64,000 nucleotides of DNA from Bin87 sp965243255. GTDB taxonomy: Bacteria > Chloroflexota > Dehalococcoidia > Lucifugimonadales > UBA3495. The notes beneath the pieces are model-generated. The model made no database searches. It had not been told where the DNA came from and was given only the letters and a program-made list of their open reading frames with translations. The translations under genes and the position numbers were made by a program. The DNA lies in the NCBI GenBank assembly GCA_965243255.1, contig CBDEUH010000004.1:248001-312000 (forward strand). Direction: 5' to 3'. Shown here piece by piece: positions 43,047 to 54,952 of the stretch (positions within the stretch are counted from its first letter, which is position 1; each line of letters opens with the position of its first letter).

Positions 43047-43964
43047 CTATCCGTAGCGGATGCGCGGGTCAACGTAAGCGTAGGTGATGTCGGTGACGAT
43101 GTTGACGGCCACGTACAACAGGGCGAACAGCATCACTACCGCCTGCACCGTGATGTGGTCCTTGGAGTTGATGGCCTCAATGACCATCAGCCCCAGACCG
43201 GGCCAGGCGAAGACCGTTTCGATCACCACGGAGCCGGTAATGACGATGGCGAAAATGAGGCTGAAGTAGGTCAGCGGCCCGATGAGGGCATTGCGGAAGC
43301 AGTGCTTCCACACGATTTTCCACTCCGGTATGCCCTTGATGCGAGCCAATTTGACGTACTCGGTGTCCAGCACGTCCAGCATGGACGAGCGGGTCAAGCG
43401 CATGATGGCCGCCACGTTGTAGTAGCCCAGCGCAAAGCCCGGCATCAGCATATGCTTGACACCGCCTTTGCCCGAGGTGGGCAGCCAGCCCAGTTGCACC
43501 GCAAAGATCCACATCAGGATGAGTCCTACGGCGAAGGTGGGGGCCGACTGGCCTAAGATGGCGAACATCTTGCCGCCGGTGTCAAACCACGAGTCTTTCT
43601 TCACCGCCGAAATCACTCCCACCGGGAACGCAATGATCCCGGTGACCAGCAGCGCGAAGGCGGATAGCTGCAAGGTGGCCGGTAATCGCTCCAGAATCAG
43701 TTCCGCCACCGGCCGGTCCCATTTGAAGGACGTCCCCAGGTCTCCCGTAAGCAGCCGCCTCATGTAGGTGAAGTACTGCACGTGCAGCGGCTCGTCCAGG
43801 CCCCACTGCGCGCGCAGCAGTTCGATCTGCTCCTTGCCGGACTCGTCGTCCAGGATCGCCGCCAACGGGTCGCCGGCCACTCGCGACAGGGAGAAAACGA
43901 TGAGACTGATCGCGAATACGGCCAATAACCCCTGTAATAGTCGCAGGATGATAAAGCGCTGCAT
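43047..43964 (-). CDS. Peptide ABC transporter permease (DppB type, operon 1)
   Basis: A 305-residue permease with the same layout as the operon 2 copy: RFIILRLLQGLLAVFAIS at the N-terminus, FSLSRVAGDPLAAIL and the EAA loop YVKLARIKGIPEWKIVWKH. It would pair with the DppC-type protein just downstream and use the shared ATPases. It is separated from its binding-protein gene by a 110-nt gap with a hairpin. Confidence 0.92.
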   Translation of the reverse strand: MQRFIILRLLQGLLAVFAISLIVFSLSRVAGDPLAAILDDESGKEQIELLRAQWGLDEPLHVQYFTYMRRLLTGDLGTSFKWDRPVAELILERLPATLQLSAFALLVTGIIAFPVGVISAVKKDSWFDTGGKMFAILGQSAPTFAVGLILMWIFAVQLGWLPTSGKGGVKHMLMPGFALGYYNVAAIMRLTRSSMLDVLDTEYVKLARIKGIPEWKIVWKHCFRNALIGPLTYFSLIFAIVITGSVVIETVFAWPGLGLMVIEAINSKDHITVQAVVMLFALLYVAVNIVTDITYAYVDPRIRYG

Positions 43965-44014
43965 AATGTCCTTTCCTGCTCTCGGTACGTACCACCAATC
44001 AAGTTGTCAGTCTT

Positions 44015-44049
44015 CCCGGCGGGCTGCAACTATGCCGAAGCCCGCCGGG
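44015..44049 (-). promoter_or_regulatory. Intercistronic hairpin between binding protein and permease (operon 1)
   Basis: CCCGGCGGGCT (44015-44025) pairs perfectly with AGCCCGCCGGG (44039-44049) around a 13-nt loop. No T-run follows on the minus strand. It occupies the same position as the hairpin in operon 2 but with a different sequence. Confidence 0.72.
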
Positions 44050-44074
44050 GTGAAATGTGCCTTTACCTCTGGGC

Positions 44075-46051
44075 CTACTCGCGCACGCCCTTCACGTGCT
44101 CGAGATAGACGTAGTTGCCGTTATTGGGGCCCAGGAAGATGTACTCGGCCACCACGTCCGGGTCCACCACCGCGCTCACGGGCAGTGTCCAGCCGGGGAT
44201 GGTGCCGGCTGCGTAGAAGATTTCGTCGGAAACCTTCTGCCAGTCTGCCGTGGCGTCGGCTTCGTTCAACGCTCGCAGCGCCTTGTTCTTGTTCTCCTGG
44301 ATGTCGTCGCTGCTGTACGCCCGGAAGAACCGCTCGGCGCTGAAGTAGAAGTGCACCCGGGTGTCGATGGGCGCTGCCGGCCCGCGGAACGGGTACACGC
44401 AGCAGTCCGTGTTCAGGCCCCGGTATTCGTTCCGCCAGTTGGAGAACTCAATCGGGTCCAGCGATGGGTCAAGCCCGATCTCGGTCCAGAACTTGGCCAT
44501 GGCTTCCATCATGTCCGGCATCTCCGGCACGCCGCTCAGCGGGAACACCGGTATGCGGAAGGAGAAGCCGTTGGGATAGCCGGCTTCGGCCAGCAGTTCC
44601 CGGGCCTTTTCCGGGTCGTAGCCATAGAGCTCGTCCCAGCTGTCTTCCCAGGCCGGGTTGTAGCCAGCGGCGAAGTCGGGAACCAGGGTTGCCACCCACT
44701 GGCGGCCGCCGGCTCCCTTGAAGATGGCGTCGTTAATCTGGTCCCGGTCCAGCGCCTTGTTCATCGCCATCCGGACCAACTTGCCGCTTTCGCCAGGGTC
44801 GTTCCAGGGATGCATCTCGTCCCGGGCTGCCACGATGTTGTAGGCTTCCCGGTCAGCCGCCTGGTTTTCTGCCGAGGCGTTGGGGTCGATGCCCTTCTCG
44901 CCGGTGGCAAAGTACATGCCGCCGAAAATCGCGAAGGTGGTCTGCGCAGTTACCGAGCTGTCGAACACTTCGAGGCCGTCGTCAATGGCGTCCTGGAGCA
45001 GGGCGCGGTTGATGGCGGCGATGTGTCCTTCACGGGCCTGCATGATGGCCAGGCGCGTTGCCGGCTCACGCACGTCCTTGATTTCGATTTCTTCAAAGTC
45101 CGCGTCCACACGCCAGTGGTCGTAGTCCACGCGCTCCCATTCCCAGCCGACGCCTTCCTCGAAGCTCACGTATTCGTAGGGGCCGGTGCGGGCTGACTTG
45201 GCGTACACCATATCGCGGCTGGCTTTGCAGTAGCCTACGGGCTCGCCGGTGTCGGGGTCGTTGTACTCGGCCTCACCGCCAGGGCAGGATTGGTTCCACT
45301 GGGCACTGCTGCTGATGGGAACGCCCCGATAGCCGGAGAACCAGTAGAGAAAGTCCACTGCCGGCCGCTTCTGCATGTGGATGTTGACCTCGTAGTCGTT
45401 GACGATTTCAACGTCGCTGCCCGGGTCGTTGCGGAAGTAGTCCGAATAGGAGGCGCGACATTCGGGGTTGGTGTAGTAGGCCAGCGAGTGCTTCACGTCC
45501 TGAGCCGTGAACTCGCCCCAGTCGTCGTGCCAGCGCACCCCCTGGCGAAGCTTGAAGTTCCAGGTCCGGCCGTCGGGCGTGATGCCCCACTCCGTCGCCA
45601 GCATCGGCTCGTAAGAGCCATCAAAGCGACCGGCGTCCACCATGAACTCGGCGGACATACGGTAGTTGACCACGCCGGAGCCCGTAACTTCGCAGTCCAG
45701 CATCGACTCCAGCGACGGCGGGTCCAGCACCGCAATCAGGCGGTTCGTAACCAGTTCACCCTCGGTCTGGGGCGCCAGGGTCGGCCTGGGCGTTGCCTGC
45801 AACACCGAGGCCCGCTGCGTGGGCGTTGGGGCCAAGGTAGCGTCCTGAGGAACCGGAGTGTTGGTCGCGCGAACGGGCGCCGGAGCGCTCGTGGCGGGGG
45901 CCTGTTGTTGCGGCTGTTCTTGTTGCACTTGCTGCTGTGCTTGCGGCGCCGACTCTTCCGCAGCTCCGCCACAGCCGACAATCAACCCGGCGCTGGCCAG
46001 GGCAATGACCAACGCCGCTAATGGAAATCGTAAAAGCCGTCTATACGCCAT
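44075..46051 (-). CDS. Peptide ABC transporter substrate-binding lipoprotein (operon 1)
   Basis: A 658-residue family-5 solute-binding lipoprotein with signal ending GLIVGCGG (Cys27, the same position as the operon 2 copy), an Ala/Gln/Pro linker and the domains ATEWGITPDGRTWNFKLRQGV and YYTNPECRASYSDYF. GGAGG precedes the ATG. The two binding proteins share the WDSWEDLYGYDxE(K/R)ARELLAEAGYPNG-like block, so the ligands may be related but distinct. It is the first gene of the minus-strand import region and has a strong promoter. Confidence 0.93.
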   Translation of the reverse strand: MAYRRLLRFPLAALVIALASAGLIVGCGGAAEESAPQAQQQVQQEQPQQQAPATSAPAPVRATNTPVPQDATLAPTPTQRASVLQATPRPTLAPQTEGELVTNRLIAVLDPPSLESMLDCEVTGSGVVNYRMSAEFMVDAGRFDGSYEPMLATEWGITPDGRTWNFKLRQGVRWHDDWGEFTAQDVKHSLAYYTNPECRASYSDYFRNDPGSDVEIVNDYEVNIHMQKRPAVDFLYWFSGYRGVPISSSAQWNQSCPGGEAEYNDPDTGEPVGYCKASRDMVYAKSARTGPYEYVSFEEGVGWEWERVDYDHWRVDADFEEIEIKDVREPATRLAIMQAREGHIAAINRALLQDAIDDGLEVFDSSVTAQTTFAIFGGMYFATGEKGIDPNASAENQAADREAYNIVAARDEMHPWNDPGESGKLVRMAMNKALDRDQINDAIFKGAGGRQWVATLVPDFAAGYNPAWEDSWDELYGYDPEKARELLAEAGYPNGFSFRIPVFPLSGVPEMPDMMEAMAKFWTEIGLDPSLDPIEFSNWRNEYRGLNTDCCVYPFRGPAAPIDTRVHFYFSAERFFRAYSSDDIQENKNKALRALNEADATADWQKVSDEIFYAAGTIPGWTLPVSAVVDPDVVAEYIFLGPNNGNYVYLEHVKGVRE

Positions 46052-46141
46052 GGAGGCCCTCCTGAATGGTTATAGAGTAGATTCTTCGCCCGAACCCCTT
46101 GGGGTTTCCATCGCTTATCGCTGATGGCTTCGGGTTCCGGC

Positions 46142-46171
46142 AATATAGGCAATCGTAAAGGGTACAGTCAA
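46142..46171 (-). promoter_or_regulatory. Promoter of the peptide ABC operon
   Basis: On the minus strand TTGACT (46166-46171) and TATATT (46142-46147) with an 18-nt spacer, 91 nt before the binding-protein ATG. An AATCGTAA copy (46151-46158) lies inside the spacer, where a repressor could block polymerase. Confidence 0.65.
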
Positions 46172-46240
46172 ACGGCACGGCAATTGGATTTATGAATGTA
46201 ATCGTAACTGAATCCGTAATTGCTTACGTATTACGATATC
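46151..46240. promoter_or_regulatory. Candidate operator cluster (AATCGTAA motifs)
   Basis: The octamer AATCGTAA occurs exactly at 46151-46158 and 46200-46207, with the near match AATCCGTAA at 46211-46219. CGTAAT (46215-46220) is inverted at ATTACG (46230-46235). The spacing and clustering around the promoter suggest a transcription-factor site; the protein is unknown. Confidence 0.4.
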
Positions 46241-46378
46241 GGCTGACGTGTTCGGGCCGTTCAGGCGGAGTTCAGCGGCGATTTGCTTGGAATTTAACAT
46301 CACACCTCCGAATATAAGATATGCCAATCAACGATATATCACGATTCACAATAACTGCCGAAACCCATCGCCCCATGC

Positions 46379-46408
46379 AAAAAACCGGGCGGCGCTAGTG
46401 CCGCCCGG
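46379..46408 (-). terminator. Rho-independent terminator of the LLM oxidoreductase gene
   Basis: A 9-bp GC stem (CCGGGCGGC 46385-46393 with GCCGCCCGG 46400-46408) and 6-nt loop. On the minus strand it is followed by six T. It lies about 38 nt after the stop at 46446. Confidence 0.85.
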
Positions 46409-46445
46409 CCTCGCAGATCTACCGGTTGCAGGACGCCTGCCGCTG

Positions 46446-47288
46446 TTACAAGGCAGCCTCCGCTATCCGTTCGATTTCCTCCAGCGCGCCGATGCTGGTC
46501 GTATCCGGCAGGCGCACGATAACCCGATTGGCGCCGGCCCTTTCGAACTGCCTGATCAGCTCCCGGTCCGCCGGCTGCCCAAACACCGTGATGCCGATGC
46601 CGGACGGGTCTCGCCCCGACGCTTCGGCCAGTTCGTCGATGGCGGCGCGGCCGGCCGCAATCTGCTCGGGGCTGGCCGCGGTGGGCATCCAGCCGTCGCC
46701 CCAGCGAGCCACCCGGCGGAACACGTTGCGCGCGTTGCCCCCCAGAATCACGGGCGGCCCGCCTTCCTGGGCCGGCTTGGGGTTGCACTGCACCGGCGGG
46801 AAGTCGTAGTAGCGGCCGTGATACTCGGCGGCGTCCTGCGTCCATAGGGCCCGCATCACCTCGATGGACTCCCTGGCCTGCGTCCAGCGATGGTCGAAGT
46901 CGCCGCCCATGATCTCCGTCTCTTCCCGCAGCCATCCGGTCCCGATGCCCAGCAGGAAACGGCCACCGGAAAAGCGGTCCAGGGATGCAATGGCGCCGGC
47001 CAGCACCAGCGGGTTGCGTTCCGGTATCAGCGTTATTCCCGTGCCCAGCTTGATGCTGCTGGTAACCGCCGAGGCCCGGGCCAGCCCGATGTACGGGTCG
47101 GCCATGTCGCTCATGTAATCGGGGATGGAGCCGTCGGGAGAACCGGGATACCTGGACTCCGTGTTCACCGGCATCACGGGATGCTCCGGCAACCAGATGG
47201 ATTCAAACCCCAGGGCCTCCGCCTTGGCCGCTATCTCCGCCACATCAATGGAGTTGGTGGAGATTGACATATTCAAACCGACATCCAT
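46446..47288 (-). CDS. LLM-class F420-dependent oxidoreductase
   Basis: A 280-residue luciferase-like protein of the TIGR03619-type F420-dependent group. Visible are MDVGLNMSISTNSID, KAEALGFESIWLPEHPVMP, IKLGTGITLIPERNPL and RFLLGIGTGWLREETE. It lacks the longer C-terminus of the LLM protein at 10177. The start at 47288 has GGAGG 6 nt upstream. It is monocistronic, with its own promoter and terminator, and divergent from the GYD gene. Substrate unknown. Confidence 0.9.
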   Translation of the reverse strand: MDVGLNMSISTNSIDVAEIAAKAEALGFESIWLPEHPVMPVNTESRYPGSPDGSIPDYMSDMADPYIGLARASAVTSSIKLGTGITLIPERNPLVLAGAIASLDRFSGGRFLLGIGTGWLREETEIMGGDFDHRWTQARESIEVMRALWTQDAAEYHGRYYDFPPVQCNPKPAQEGGPPVILGGNARNVFRRVARWGDGWMPTAASPEQIAAGRAAIDELAEASGRDPSGIGITVFGQPADRELIRQFERAGANRVIVRLPDTTSIGALEEIERIAEAAL

Positions 47289-47318
47289 ATTAAGCCTCCG
47301 TGCGTGCAATCACGCCGG

Positions 47319-47347
47319 ATGATAGCACGCCCCGTTGAGCCTGTCAT
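47319..47347 (-). promoter_or_regulatory. Promoter of the LLM oxidoreductase gene
   Basis: On the minus strand ATGACA (47342-47347) and TATCAT (47319-47324) with a 17-nt spacer and an extended TGC. It overlaps the divergent promoter for the GYD gene, so the two could compete for polymerase. Confidence 0.55.
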
Positions 47348-47361
47348 TGCGATGCTATACT
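47335..47361 (+). promoter_or_regulatory. Promoter of the GYD-thiD genes
   Basis: TTGAGC (47335-47340) and TATACT (47356-47361), 15-nt spacer, with an extended TGC before the -10. 43 nt upstream of the GYD ATG. Confidence 0.5.
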
Positions 47362-47404
47362 AACTGCGGCCCGTCCCGAATCTCTTGCCACAGGTGCCCC
47401 CAAA

Positions 47405-47788
47405 ATGCCACTTTACGTAATGCTTGCCAACCTCACCGGACGCGGCCGGCGCATGGGCCATGAAAACCCCAATCTGCTCAGCGAGGCCGCCGCCGCCGTT
47501 GAAACTCCCTCCGGCAGAATCCTCACTCAATACGCGGTCCTGGGCCGCTATGATTTTGTCATAATCACCGAGGCCGCCGACAATCAGTCCGCCGTTCGCC
47601 TTTCCCTGGAACTGGGGATGACCGCCGGCCTGAACATAGAAACCCTGCCGGCCCTGCACATCGGCGTCCTGTCCGACGAGGAACACATCAGCGTCCTGCG
47701 CGACGCCGGCGTGGCGATGAACCTGCCCACCGGCCCGGATGAGAGCGACGCCACCGACGACTGGCGGATCCCCGGCCAGCCGGCCTGA
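47405..47788 (+). CDS. GYD-domain protein
   Basis: A 127-residue protein of the GYD family of small alpha-beta barrel proteins: LYVMLANLTGRGRR at the N-terminus, then RILTQYAVLGRYDFVIITEAADN containing the defining G-[RY]-[YF]-D motif. Function is unknown; the proteins are common in Chloroflexi and Actinobacteria. It precedes thiD by 23 nt and is probably co-transcribed. Confidence 0.8.
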   Translation: MPLYVMLANLTGRGRRMGHENPNLLSEAAAAVETPSGRILTQYAVLGRYDFVIITEAADNQSAVRLSLELGMTAGLNIETLPALHIGVLSDEEHISVLRDAGVAMNLPTGPDESDATDDWRIPGQPA

Positions 47789-47811
47789 CCCCTCTCACTA
47801 CTCAAACGCCT

Positions 47812-48618
<807 letters not shown>

Positions 48619-48656
48619 TCGTCTCTGAACTTCAACGGTTTCGAGGTATTCCGACT

Positions 48657-51743
<3,087 letters not shown>

Positions 51744-51749
51744 CCTGCC

Positions 51750-52562
51750 ATGCCCGAACTGCCCGAAGTTGAAAACACCCGCCAGTACCTGCTCCGTTCC
51801 GGCCTGGTCGGTCGCCAATTGGGCGCGCCGGAAGTCACCTGGGTCAACACCATCCGCGAGCCGTCGGTGGGCGAGTTCATCGAGGGTGTCGCCGGCCGCC
51901 GCGTAACCGACGTGCAGCGCCGGGGCAAATACCTCAGCGCATCTCTGGACGACGGCTATCACCTGGTGCTGCACCTGGGCATGACCGGCAGCCTGCGCAT
52001 CCACGACGCCGACCTGGAGCCCCCGCCGATGGTCCGCCACACCTTCCCCCTGGACGACGGCCGGGAGATGCGCTTCATCGATCCCCGCAAGTTCGGCCAC
52101 CTGTGGCTGCTGGACAACCCTGACGAGGCCATGCCCAAAATGGGGCCGGAGCCCCTGGAGCCTTCTTTCACCGTTGAGACGCTTGCCGATGCCCTCGCCG
52201 GTCGCAAAGCCCCTTTGAAAGCCATCCTGCTGGAGCAGTCCGTCATCGCCGGTCTGGGCAATCTCTACGCCGACGAGTCCCTGTTCCTGTCGGGAATACA
52301 CCCGGAGCGCGCCGCCAACTCCCTTTCCGACGACGAAACAACGCGCCTGCACCGGGCCATCGTAACCGCGCTCACTCGCTCTACCCGCGCCTACGCTGCC
52401 GCGCGGGATGCCCAGTGGCCGGACCCGCCCACGGCGCTGTCGCCCTGGACTGTCCCCCGCTACAAGGGCGAACGGTGCCCACGCTGTGAAACCGAAGTCC
52501 AGCTCCTGCGCGTCCGCAACCGCAGCACCTGGTACTGTCCTAAGTGCCAGCCCGTTTGTTGA
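51750..52562 (+). CDS. mutM: Formamidopyrimidine-DNA glycosylase
   Basis: A 270-residue Fpg/MutM. It begins MPELPEVEN, giving the catalytic Pro2/Glu3; the family Lys lies in the following helix-turn region. The C-terminal zinc finger is CPRCETEVQLLRVRNRSTWYC-like, ending CPKCQ. It excises 8-oxoguanine and cleaves the backbone. It starts 6 nt after ileS and is probably co-transcribed. Confidence 0.95.
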   Translation: MPELPEVENTRQYLLRSGLVGRQLGAPEVTWVNTIREPSVGEFIEGVAGRRVTDVQRRGKYLSASLDDGYHLVLHLGMTGSLRIHDADLEPPPMVRHTFPLDDGREMRFIDPRKFGHLWLLDNPDEAMPKMGPEPLEPSFTVETLADALAGRKAPLKAILLEQSVIAGLGNLYADESLFLSGIHPERAANSLSDDETTRLHRAIVTALTRSTRAYAAARDAQWPDPPTALSPWTVPRYKGERCPRCETEVQLLRVRNRSTWYCPKCQPVC

Positions 52563-52667
52563 CGCCGGCCCTTGCCCCGCATAAACTATCCTTAACCAGC
52601 CGGAGCACGCTTGTCGCCTTCCGGTTTTGGCGTACCCAATGACACCTGCTGTTGGAGGCTGACAAAA

Positions 52668-54776
52668 ATGGCCGGTTACCGCAAGCATGAGGCGCAGGAA
52701 TGGGCCTGGCAAACCCTGAAAGGCCAGTGGACCACCCTGGTAACGCCTTTTACCCCCGATAATCGTGTGGACACCGACGGCCTCCGCCGCAACATCCGCC
52801 ACGTGCAGAGCCTCGGCGTCCGCGGCGGCGGCTGCACCTGGAACATGGGCGAGTTCTGGAGCCTCACCGAAGCCGAGCGGCGCCTGGTCATGGACACCGT
52901 GGCCGACGAAGCGGCCGGCCGCTGGCTCATCGGCGCTCACGTTACCGACACCTCCCTGCAGGAGAGCATCGCGCTGGCGAACCATGCCCAGCAACGCGGT
53001 TTCGACCTGCTCATCATCGCCCCGTCCTACATGGTCACCAAGACCGAGGATCAGGTGGTTGACTTCGTGCGGCAGGTGGCCGAAACCACCGACTTGGCGA
53101 TGATGTTCTACAACTCCCCGCAGTTCGGCATTACCATCAGCCCCCAGGGTCTCAAGCGTCTCTGCGCCATCCCCAACGTGGTCGGCGTCAAGGAGGCCAG
53201 CTTCAACCAGCAGGTTTCCATCGAAACCCACCTGTTGGTCGGCCGCGACGCCGTCATCAGCACCCCCGACGAGTGGATTTTCCACAAGGCCAAGGAGCTG
53301 GGATTTCACCAGCAGGTGATGTTTGCCAACACCTCCGACTGGCGCTTCGACACCCCGCTGCACAACTACTACACCCAGTTCATCGACCGGGCCACCGCCG
53401 GCGACCACGACATGGAGTTTTACAACCGCCACCTCAAGGACATCAAGGCCTTGTCCGACAAGTGGTGGGGCGGCACCATGAAGAAGACCGGCGGCGCTCT
53501 CCCCGTGTCCATGTGCAAGGCCTGGGGCGAGATGATGGGCATGGCCGGCGGCAGCGTCCGCGCCCCGCTCACCGACCTCACCGACGAGGAAAAGAGCGGA
53601 CTCTGGCGGGAACTGGAGCCCCTGCTCCCCCGCGCGGCCGCCTCTCCCGAACCGCAACGCGAAGTCATCCACGGGCGCCCACATGCGCCCTGGCTCAACG
53701 GAGACCGCCAGCCCGGCCGACACCTGGACCTGGGCGGTTCCGGCATGATGCTCCTGGTCAGCGCCCAGAACATGGCCGAGGCCCTGGAAGCCGACCGGGG
53801 CGGCGCCGACATCATCGACCTGAAAAACCTGCAAGAGGCCCTGGTGGGTTCGGCCCATCCCAACCTGGTCAAGGAAGTGCGGGAGATTATCCCTGCTCAC
53901 AAGCACGTCAGCGTTACCCTCGGCGTCGTACCCAACCAGCCCGGCACCGTCGCCATGGCCGTCCACGCGGCGGCGATGATGGACGCCACCTCGGTCAAGG
54001 TCGGCTTCCAGGTTGCCGACTACGAAACCGCCGTGGAAGTCCTGCAGGACGCCCGCGCCGCCATCGGCGACGCCGATACCAAGCTCATCGGCTCTCTCTT
54101 CGCCGACAATTTGCTCTTCGAAGGCGGCCTCGACCCTCACCTGATGGTGCAGCTGGCCAAGGACGGCGAATGTGACGGGTTCCTCATCGATACCCTCACC
54201 AAGGACGGACGCAACCTGTTCGACTTTATGCCCGAACCCGTCCTGCGCGATATGGTGCTGGAGGCTAAGGCGGCCGGCCTGAGCACCGCCCTAAGCGGCC
54301 ATCTCAAGCTGGAAAACCTGGACGAGCTGGCCCGCATCAACCCCGACATCGTCGGCGTCCGCGGCGCCGTCTGCTCCACTGGCGACCGCGACCGGGCCGT
54401 CGCCTGGGAGGCCGTCGCCTACTTCAAGGAGCAGCTGGACCTGCGCAAGAGCGGCCAGATTGACGTGCGTGCCCCCATCGGCGCTGCCCCCGGCGGCAAC
54501 GGCCACGCCAACGGAAACGGCAATGGCCACCAAGACGGCAGCGGTTGGACGGTCATCGACGGTCGCGGCAAGAACTGCGCCGGCGTCATCGCCGCCCTCA
54601 GCCGCCAAATGGAGTACGACCGCACCTCCTTCATCGAGGCCATCCTCCACGACGCCCTCAACATCTACGACGTCATCTACTGGACGGAACAGGCCGGCCA
54701 CAAGCTGCTCACCCAGCGCAAGGAGAACGACGGCACCCTGCGCGTCCTGATCCAACCCTACGGCAACGGACGCTAA
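52668..54776 (+). CDS. Three-domain fusion: DapA-like aldolase + MfnB-like synthase + TusA-like domain
   Basis: A 702-residue fusion. Residues 1-325 are a DapA/NanA-type class I aldolase with Schiff-base Lys175 in GVKEAS. Residues 360-595 match MfnB (DUF556), which makes the furan ring of methanofuran from two glyceraldehyde-3-phosphates. Asp384 and Lys386 of IIDLKN, and Lys444 of VKVGF, fit its catalytic set, as does DIVGVRGAVC. A Gly/Asn/His-rich linker precedes a TusA-like C-terminal domain (626-702) with Cys637 in DGRGKNCAG instead of the usual CPxP. GGAGG 9 nt before the ATG fixes the start. The product is unknown. It is followed by a terminator and the Mo-hydroxylase operon. Confidence 0.85.
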   Translation: MAGYRKHEAQEWAWQTLKGQWTTLVTPFTPDNRVDTDGLRRNIRHVQSLGVRGGGCTWNMGEFWSLTEAERRLVMDTVADEAAGRWLIGAHVTDTSLQESIALANHAQQRGFDLLIIAPSYMVTKTEDQVVDFVRQVAETTDLAMMFYNSPQFGITISPQGLKRLCAIPNVVGVKEASFNQQVSIETHLLVGRDAVISTPDEWIFHKAKELGFHQQVMFANTSDWRFDTPLHNYYTQFIDRATAGDHDMEFYNRHLKDIKALSDKWWGGTMKKTGGALPVSMCKAWGEMMGMAGGSVRAPLTDLTDEEKSGLWRELEPLLPRAAASPEPQREVIHGRPHAPWLNGDRQPGRHLDLGGSGMMLLVSAQNMAEALEADRGGADIIDLKNLQEALVGSAHPNLVKEVREIIPAHKHVSVTLGVVPNQPGTVAMAVHAAAMMDATSVKVGFQVADYETAVEVLQDARAAIGDADTKLIGSLFADNLLFEGGLDPHLMVQLAKDGECDGFLIDTLTKDGRNLFDFMPEPVLRDMVLEAKAAGLSTALSGHLKLENLDELARINPDIVGVRGAVCSTGDRDRAVAWEAVAYFKEQLDLRKSGQIDVRAPIGAAPGGNGHANGNGNGHQDGSGWTVIDGRGKNCAGVIAALSRQMEYDRTSFIEAILHDALNIYDVIYWTEQAGHKLLTQRKENDGTLRVLIQPYGNGR

Positions 54777-54804
54777 AACGTCGCCATCACGGTTCCTGGT
54801 CAAG

Positions 54805-54832
54805 GGGGCGAGCAACCAGGCTCGCCCCTTTT
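54805..54832 (+). terminator. Rho-independent terminator after the fusion gene
   Basis: 9-bp stem GGGGCGAGC (54805-54813) with GCTCGCCCC (54820-54828), 6-nt loop, then TTTT. It separates the fusion gene from the Mo-hydroxylase operon. Confidence 0.82.
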
Positions 54833-54840
54833 GCTGACGT

Positions 54841-54870
54841 TGACCGTCCCCGGCAACCGCCCCTATAATC
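54841..54870 (+). promoter_or_regulatory. Promoter of the molybdenum hydroxylase operon
   Basis: TTGACC (54841-54846) and perfect TATAAT (54865-54870) with an 18-nt spacer, 82 nt upstream of the first ATG. Confidence 0.7.
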
Positions 54871-54952
54871 GCTCCGTCTGGCGTTTGTCGGGGAGCATTG
54901 CCGCAACTGCCTGCCTCTCGACCATCAGCTGCGCCAGAGATGGAGGGCTGGA

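Larger units (their letters stand above)
46052..46378. other. Intergenic region with promoter and motif cluster, no gene
   Basis: Roughly 330 nt upstream of the binding-protein gene, AT-richer than its surroundings. It holds a promoter for the ABC operon (46142-46171) and several copies of an AATCGTAA-type motif. No open frame with homology was seen. Confidence 0.6.

Noticed and set aside
20870..46240. Shared 11-mer ATTACGATATC at 20870 and 46230
   Set aside because: A single 11-base match between two intergenic sites is expected by chance in 64 kb.
47789..47811. TPP riboswitch before thiD, or in front of thiE
   Set aside because: Only 23 nt separate the GYD gene and thiD, and thiE overlaps its neighbour; there is no room and no conserved core.
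48619..48656. T-box leader for ileS
   Set aside because: The gap is under 40 nt, far too short for a T-box.
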